Source: Pseudomonas tohonis | Lineage (GTDB): Bacteria; Pseudomonadota; Gammaproteobacteria; Pseudomonadales; Pseudomonadaceae | Length of the DNA: 64,000 bases | Assembly (NCBI RefSeq): GCF_012767755.2 | Contig: NZ_AP023189.1 | Span: forward strand, 6,642,501-6,706,500 | Reading direction: 5' to 3' | Shown: positions 57,881 through 64,000 of the stretch, one piece after another | How the letters are laid out: each line of letters begins with the position of its first letter | Numbering within the stretch: position 1 is the first letter of the stretch | Notes under the pieces: generated by a model | The model's input: the letters and a program-made list of their open reading frames with translations, nothing else | Databases searched by the model: none | Told to the model about the DNA's origin: nothing | Made by a program: the position numbers and the translations under genes

Positions 57881-59701
57881 TCATTCGATCTCGATCAGGA
57901 CCTCGCCCGGGTTGACCCGGTCGCCCTTGGCGATGTGGATCGCCTTGACGGTGCCGGCGATGGGCGCCTGCACTTCGGTTTCCATCTTCATGGCTTCGGT
58001 GATCAGCACGGCCTGGCCGGCCTTGACGCTGTCGCCTTCCTTGACCAGCACGTCGACGATGTTGCCCGGCATGGTGGTGCTGACATCGCCGGGCGCACTG
58101 GCGTTCTTCCGCTTGCTGCTGTTGCCGGCGACGAAGTCATTGAGCGGCTCGAACACCACTTCTTCCGGCATGCCGTCGATGGACAGGTAGAAGTGGCGCT
58201 TGCCGTCGCTCTTCACGCCGACCCCGGTGATGTCCACGCGGTAGCTCTCGCCGTGCACGTCGACCACGAACTCGGTGGGCACGCCCTCGCCGCCGACCGG
58301 GGCCGAGCCCTGGCCGTTGGGGATGGGCAGCAGCTCCTCGGGCTTGAGGGTGCCGGCTTCACGCTCTTCGAGGAACTTGCGGCCGATGTCGGGGAACATG
58401 GCGAAGGTGAGGACGTCCTCCTCGCTCTTGGCCAGGGCGCCGATTTCCTTGCGCAGCTTGTCCAGCTCGGGCTTGAGCAGGTCGGCCGGGCGCACGTCGA
58501 TGACTTCCTCGTTGCCGATGGCCTGGCGGCGCAGCTGTTCGTCGATCTCACCCGGGGCCTTGCCGTAGCGGCCCTGCAGGTAGAGCTTCACCTCGTTGGT
58601 GATGGTCTTGTAGCGCTCGCCGGCCAGCACGTTGAACACCGCCTGGGTGCCGACGATCTGCGAGGTCGGGGTCACCAGGGGCGGGTAGCCGAGATCCTTG
58701 CGCACCTTGGGGATCTCCTCGAAGACCTCGTTGATGCGGTTCAGGGCGCCCTGCTCCTTCAGCTGGTTGGCGAGGTTGGAGATCATCCCGCCCGGCACCT
58801 GGTTGACCTGCACGCGGGTGTCGACGCCGGTGAATTCGCTCTCGAACTGGTGGTACTTCTTGCGCACGGCGTGGAAGTACATGCCGATCTCCTGGATCAG
58901 CGCGAGGTCCAGGCCGGTGTCGTAGGGCGTGTTGCGCAGGGCCGCGACCATGGACTCGGTGCCCGGGTGGCTGGTGCCCCAGGCCATGCTGGAGATGGCG
59001 GTGTCGATGTGGTCGGCGCCGTTCTCGATGGCCTTGAGCTGGCACATGCTGGCGACGCCGGCGGTGTCGTGGGAGTGGATGAACACCGGCAGGTCGACGC
59101 TCTCCTTCAGGGCCTTGACCAGGTCACCGGTGGCGAAGGGGGTGAGCAGGCCGGCCATGTCCTTGATGGCGATGGAGTCCACGCCCATCGCCTGCATGGC
59201 CTTGGCCTGGGCGACGAAGGCGGCCTCGGTGTGCACCGGGCTGGTGGTGTAGGCGATGGTGCCCTGGGCGTGCTTGCCGGCGGCCTTCACCGCTTCGATG
59301 GAGACGCGCAGGTTACGCACATCGTTCATCGCGTCGAAGATGCGGAACACGTCGATGCCGTTGACCGCCGCCTTGGCCACGAAGGCCTTCACCACGTCGT
59401 CGCTGTAGTGGCGGTAGCCCAGCAGGTTCTGCCCGCGCAGGAGCATCTGCAGGCGGGTGTTGGGCAGCGCGGCCTTGAGCTTGCGCAGGCGCTCCCACGG
59501 GTCTTCCTTGAGGAAGCGCACGCAGGCATCGAAGGTGGCGCCGCCCCAGACTTCCAGCGACCAGTAGCCGACCTGGTCGAGCTTGTCGCAGATGGGGAGC
59601 ATGTCTTCCAGGCGCATGCGGGTGGCCAGCAGGGACTGGTGCGCGTCACGCAGGATGGTGTCGGTGACGGTGATCTTCTTGGCTTCCGGGGTCTTGCTCA
59701 T
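57881..59701 (-). CDS. pycB: Pyruvate carboxylase subunit B (carboxyltransferase and biotin carrier)
   Basis: 606 residues. TIM-barrel carboxyltransferase with ITVTDTILRDAHQSLLATRM, EVWGGATFDACVRFLKEDPW and DSIAIKDMAGLLTP near the N-terminal 200; a linker; a biotinyl domain at the C-terminus with EAMKMETE and Lys572. Equivalent to OadA, but with PycA next to it the pair makes oxaloacetate from pyruvate, bicarbonate and ATP. ATG 59701 is at good spacing from GGAAGG; upstream alternatives exist at 59710 and 59740. Sixteen bases after pycA. Confidence 0.95.
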   Translation of the reverse strand: MSKTPEAKKITVTDTILRDAHQSLLATRMRLEDMLPICDKLDQVGYWSLEVWGGATFDACVRFLKEDPWERLRKLKAALPNTRLQMLLRGQNLLGYRHYSDDVVKAFVAKAAVNGIDVFRIFDAMNDVRNLRVSIEAVKAAGKHAQGTIAYTTSPVHTEAAFVAQAKAMQAMGVDSIAIKDMAGLLTPFATGDLVKALKESVDLPVFIHSHDTAGVASMCQLKAIENGADHIDTAISSMAWGTSHPGTESMVAALRNTPYDTGLDLALIQEIGMYFHAVRKKYHQFESEFTGVDTRVQVNQVPGGMISNLANQLKEQGALNRINEVFEEIPKVRKDLGYPPLVTPTSQIVGTQAVFNVLAGERYKTITNEVKLYLQGRYGKAPGEIDEQLRRQAIGNEEVIDVRPADLLKPELDKLRKEIGALAKSEEDVLTFAMFPDIGRKFLEEREAGTLKPEELLPIPNGQGSAPVGGEGVPTEFVVDVHGESYRVDITGVGVKSDGKRHFYLSIDGMPEEVVFEPLNDFVAGNSSKRKNASAPGDVSTTMPGNIVDVLVKEGDSVKAGQAVLITEAMKMETEVQAPIAGTVKAIHIAKGDRVNPGEVLIEIE

Positions 59702-59717
59702 GTTCTGCATCCTTCCC

Positions 59718-61133
<1,416 letters not shown>

Positions 61134-61231
61134 GAGCGTTCCCTCGACCAAGTGGGCAGGCGAACGGCAGGCCGTTCGGCGAGTGACCGCCGGTGCTGTA
61201 GCGGTGCGTGATTAACCTACGCCCAGCCCTG

Positions 61232-61264
61232 GGATAACCCAAATCAATAATTATTGGGGTATCC
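61232..61264. promoter_or_regulatory. Candidate PycR operator
   Basis: GGATAACCC (61232-61240) and GGGGTATCC (61256-61264) match at eight of nine positions around a perfect inner palindrome AATAATTATT (61246-61255). It lies in the divergent pycA-pycR gap, 100 bases before the pycA GTG. TATAGT at 61278-61283 just to its right may be the pycR -10. Confidence 0.55.
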
Positions 61265-61319
61265 ATTAGGAAAGCCTTATAGTCGGCGCCGCGATCCCCC
61301 TTTTCCGAGGCTTCCACCT

Positions 61320-62282
61320 ATGCGCAAGACCCTGCTGCGCATGACGCTGCGCCAGCTCCAGGTGTTCCGTGCCGTATTCGAGAGCCGCTCGTACAGCCGA
61401 GCGGCGGAAGAGATGGCGCTGACCCAGCCGGCCGTCAGCCTGCAGATCCGCCAGCTCGAGGAGCTGGTGGGCCAGCCCTTGTTCGAATACGTCGGCAAGA
61501 AGCTCTACCAGACCGATGCCGCCGAGGCGCTGTACGTGGCCAGCAGCGACATCTTCCAGCGCCTGGCCAGCCTCGACATGCAGCTCTCGGACCTGCAGGG
61601 CTCGCTGCAGGGCCAGCTCAACCTGGCGGTGGAATCCAGCGCCAAGTACTTCGTGCCGCACCTGTTCGCCGCCTTCAAGCAGCACCATCCGGACGTCAGC
61701 CTGCACCTGACGGTGGTCAACCGCGCCCAGGTGATCAAGCGCCTGGCGGACAACCGCGACGACCTGGTGATCATGTCCCTGGTGCCCCAGGACATGGCCC
61801 TGGAGTTCCTGCCGTTCCTCAACAACCCGATCATCGCCGTGGCGCCGCCGGATCACCCGCTGTGCCACGCGCGCAGCCTGACGCTGAAGGACCTGGAGCC
61901 CTTCCCGCTGCTGATCCGCGAAGCCGGCTCGGGCACCCGCAAGGCCTGCGAGGAATACTTCCAGCAGAAGCGCGCGCACTTCGCCCAGACCCAGGAAGTC
62001 GCCTCCTTGGATGCCCTGCGCGAATGCGTGGTGGCCGGGCTCGGCCTGGGCCTGCTGCCCCGCCACGCGGTCAGCCTGGAGCTGGCCACCGGCGTGCTGC
62101 GCGAGCTGCCGGTGGAGGAGTTGCCCCTCTACCGCAGCTGGTGCGTGGTCCACGCCAAGGGCAAGCGGCTGTCACCGGTCGCCCAGGCGTTGATGGCCTT
62201 TATCCGCGAAGAACGCGCCCAGATCAGCACGCTTTCCCAGAGGTTCGACGGCGCTCTGCCGTTGACGACAACAGGTAGTTGA
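61320..62282 (+). CDS. pycR: LysR-family regulator PycR
   Basis: 320 residues. Winged HTH (VFRAVFESRSYSRAAEEMAL, then TQPAVSLQIRQLEELVGQ) at about 16-65, then an effector domain resembling CysB/CbbR-type proteins (AAFKQHHPDVSLHLTVVNRA). ATG 61320 chosen; the longer in-frame start at 61254 is inside the operator. Divergent from pycA, which in P. aeruginosa it is named for. Its stop overlaps the convergent PA3496-family gene by 59 bases. Confidence 0.9.
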   Translation: MRKTLLRMTLRQLQVFRAVFESRSYSRAAEEMALTQPAVSLQIRQLEELVGQPLFEYVGKKLYQTDAAEALYVASSDIFQRLASLDMQLSDLQGSLQGQLNLAVESSAKYFVPHLFAAFKQHHPDVSLHLTVVNRAQVIKRLADNRDDLVIMSLVPQDMALEFLPFLNNPIIAVAPPDHPLCHARSLTLKDLEPFPLLIREAGSGTRKACEEYFQQKRAHFAQTQEVASLDALRECVVAGLGLGLLPRHAVSLELATGVLRELPVEELPLYRSWCVVHAKGKRLSPVAQALMAFIREERAQISTLSQRFDGALPLTTTGS

Positions 62283-62448
62283 TCGCGATCAGGTCGGGGT
62301 AGCCATCCAGATCCGCCAGCAGGCGGCGCTGTTCGGCACGCTCCTCGATGGCGCGGCGGAACTGCATCCGGCGCTGGTCTTCGAGCTTGCGCCGGGTCTT
62401 GCTGTCGATGGCCGGCTCGTCAAAACGCTGTGCATGGTGTCGAGGCAT
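62224..62448 (-). CDS. PA3496-family small protein
   Basis: 74 residues. SKTRRKLEDQRRMQFRRAIE, then ERAEQRRLLADLDGYPDLIA is the PA3496 signature: a charged helix followed by a short hydrophobic end. It is pseudomonad-specific and described as a putative envelope integrity protein. ATG 62448. Its last 59 bases overlap the end of pycR in the opposite strand. Confidence 0.8.
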   Translation of the reverse strand: MPRHHAQRFDEPAIDSKTRRKLEDQRRMQFRRAIEERAEQRRLLADLDGYPDLIAINYLLSSTAERRRTSGKAC

Positions 62449-62560
62449 GTCAGGTCTCCCAGGACGAAGTGCGGGGAGCACCAGCATCGGCCAGCGGCAT
62501 GACGCTTTGAGGACAGGGTCGTGAAACTCCGATGACCGTCCTGCGACAGCCACCGGCCGT

Positions 62561-63850
62561 TCAGAGCAGGGCGTCGAGCAGGCGGTACCAGGCGATCCCC
62601 GCGCCCAGGTAGAGGCGCTGCAGGCCGTGCAGGGGGATGCGCCGCACCGGCGTGATCGGGAAGGGGAAGTCCCCGCCCTGCCCCGCCAGGCGCGCCGCCA
62701 TGTGCCGCCCCAGGCAGGTGGCCAGGGCGATGCCGCGACCGTTGTAGCCCAGCAGCATCGACAGCCCCGGCGCCGGTTCGTGGACATGGGGCAGGAAGTC
62801 CTGGGTCAGCGCCACGCGCCCGCTCCAGCGGTATTCGATGGGCACCCCGGCGAGCTGCGGGAAGAGCCCGGTGAGCGAGCGCTCCAGATGCGCCCAGTCG
62901 GCGGCCTCACGCGGCTCCGGGAAGGGCCCGCGCCCGCCCAGCAGGAGCCGCCCCTGGGCGTCCTGCTTGAAATACAGCAGCAGGCGCCGCGCATCCGAAC
63001 AGACCTCGCCGCCCGGCAGCACGCTGTGGCGCAGGTGCGCCGGCAACGGCTGGGTGGCGACGATGAAGCTGTTGGCGGCGATCAGCGTCTGCCGCAGGCC
63101 GGGCCAGAGGTCATCGGTGTAGCCGTTGCCTGCCAGCAGCACGCGCTCGGCGCTGATGCTCGCGCCACGGGCTGTGGATAACTGCCAGCGCGACCCTTCG
63201 CGGCGCAGCCCGGTGACCCGGCTGTGGCCATGGATCGCCGCGCCCCGCTGCACCGCCGCCCGCGCCAGCCCACGGGCGTAGCTCAGGGGCTGGACACTGC
63301 CGGCACGCGGGTCGACCCAGGCACCGAGGTAGTTGACGCTGCCGATGCGCCGGGCGACGGCCGGCTCGTCCAGCAGCTCCACCTCGACGCCGCGCGCGCG
63401 CCACTGCCCGGCGCGCTGCTCCAGGCCGCGCATGGCCACGGTCGAGGCGGCCGGCTGGATCCAGCCCTTGCGGGTGGCGTCGCAATCGATGCCGAGCCGC
63501 TCGATCAGCGCGAACACCTCGTCGGCGGCACCGCCGGCGGCCTGGATCATCGCCTCGCCACGGGCCACGCCGAACTTGGCGATCAGTTGCTCGGGGTCGA
63601 ACTTGAGGCCGGGGATCACCTGCCCGCCGTTGCGCCCGGAGGCGCCCCAGCCGGGTTCGCCGGCGTCCAGCACGCAAACGCCGATGCCCGCCTCGGCCAG
63701 GTGCAGCGCTGCGACCAGCCCGGTGTAGCCGGCACCGACGATGGCGACATCGACCTGCCGGTCTTCCTCCAGCGCCGGCGTGGCGATGCCGGGCGTGGCA
63801 GTGGCGGCCCAGAGCGAGGACGGCAGCGCGGGCGCGAGGGGCGCGTTCAT
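62561..63850 (-). CDS. FAD-dependent amine oxidoreductase, PuuB/OrdL-like
   Basis: 429 residues. DVAIVGAGYTGLVAALHLAE at about 34-53 is the Rossmann GxGxxG motif; VLDAGEPGWGASGRNGGQVI is the DAO-family GASGRNGG; GYNGRGIALATCLGRHMAAR near 375 is the C-terminal FAD motif. It fits gamma-glutamylputrescine oxidase-like enzymes. ATG 63850 overlaps the ABC ATPase stop by four bases (ATGA), so the two are coupled and the substrate is likely an imported amine or amino acid. Confidence 0.9.
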   Translation of the reverse strand: MNAPLAPALPSSLWAATATPGIATPALEEDRQVDVAIVGAGYTGLVAALHLAEAGIGVCVLDAGEPGWGASGRNGGQVIPGLKFDPEQLIAKFGVARGEAMIQAAGGAADEVFALIERLGIDCDATRKGWIQPAASTVAMRGLEQRAGQWRARGVEVELLDEPAVARRIGSVNYLGAWVDPRAGSVQPLSYARGLARAAVQRGAAIHGHSRVTGLRREGSRWQLSTARGASISAERVLLAGNGYTDDLWPGLRQTLIAANSFIVATQPLPAHLRHSVLPGGEVCSDARRLLLYFKQDAQGRLLLGGRGPFPEPREAADWAHLERSLTGLFPQLAGVPIEYRWSGRVALTQDFLPHVHEPAPGLSMLLGYNGRGIALATCLGRHMAARLAGQGGDFPFPITPVRRIPLHGLQRLYLGAGIAWYRLLDALL

Positions 63851-64000
63851 GCCGGCACCTCGCCGCTGTTCAGCAGGCGCTTGAGGAAGTCCTGGGTGCG
63901 CGGGTGGCTCGGCGCGCTCAGCACCTCGCGGGCCGGGCCCTGTTCGACGATGCGACCGCTGTGGAGGAAGCAGACCTTGTCAGCCACATCGCGGGCGAAG
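63847..64000 (-). CDS. Amino-acid ABC transporter ATPase, C-terminal part
   Basis: Last 50 codons only; the rest is to the right of the window. FARDVADKVCFLHSGRIVEQ then GPAREVLSAPSHPRTQDFLKR is the end of a GlnQ/HisP-like ATPase (the D-loop His region is outside). Overlaps the next gene by ATGA. Confidence 0.85.
   Translation of the reverse strand, partial: FARDVADKVCFLHSGRIVEQGPAREVLSAPSHPRTQDFLKRLLNSGEVPA

Overview
The window is a GC-rich (mid-60s percent by eye) chromosome segment from a Pseudomonas of the P. aeruginosa / P. resinovorans / P. otitidis type. The gene blocks recall P. aeruginosa neighbourhoods from memory: gcdH with a divergent LysR gene, pntAA-pntAB-pntB, pstSCAB-phoU, purEK-adh-LysR-aspA and pycA-pycB-pycR. 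Families almost confined to pseudomonads (DUF2388, the PA3496 family, REP repeats) agree. I saw no rRNA, tRNA, prophage, insertion sequence or CRISPR array. Genes are densely packed and base composition looks even, so this is mostly core chromosome.

Layout. 1-3285: glutarate/lysine catabolism (CoA-transferase, gcdH, divergent LysR regulator). 3499-9385: DUF1302 and DUF1329 envelope proteins and a MalT-like LuxR regulator. 9906-12793: proton-translocating transhydrogenase, then an acetyl/succinyl-CoA transferase (13062-14555). 14867-18464: small paralogue pairs (two DUF1127, two DUF2388) and a large exported protein with a HELTH motif and an Lnb/DUF4105 domain. 18701-22584: GFA protein, AEC transporter, CitMHS citrate transporter, TerC protein. 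22661-24549 (minus): RtcB RNA ligase and release factor PrfH, preceded by a possible 13-codon leader peptide. 24627-33722 (minus): M23 peptidase, response regulator, and phoU-pstB-pstA-pstC-pstS behind a triple-repeat Pho box. 33878-39510: lipoprotein sugar dehydrogenase, MFS transporter, thioesterase, mutarotase and small envelope proteins. 39586-44957: purEK, alcohol dehydrogenase, LysR regulator, aspA. 45085-45761: three tandem copies of a composite REP-type unit. 45823-49171: MocR regulator, PaiB-like protein, two acetyltransferases. 49428-56867: autotransporter, lipoprotein plus HTH regulator, alanine symporter, asparaginase. 57053-62448: orphan VapB-like antitoxin, CBS protein, two-subunit pyruvate carboxylase and PycR. 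62561-64000: amine oxidase-like flavoprotein and the end of an amino-acid ABC ATPase.

Functionally the window is about central carbon and nitrogen metabolism (glutarate, pyruvate-oxaloacetate, aspartate-fumarate, asparagine, alanine, citrate), redox balance and phosphate supply. Several genes carry A-rich Hfq/Crc-type motifs at their translation starts. The most distinctive loci are the ribosome-rescue module rtcB-prfH with its possible leader peptide, a terminator-like hairpin in the purE leader, and the HELTH-Lnb protein beside the DUF2388 pair. No large unknown defence or mobile system was found.
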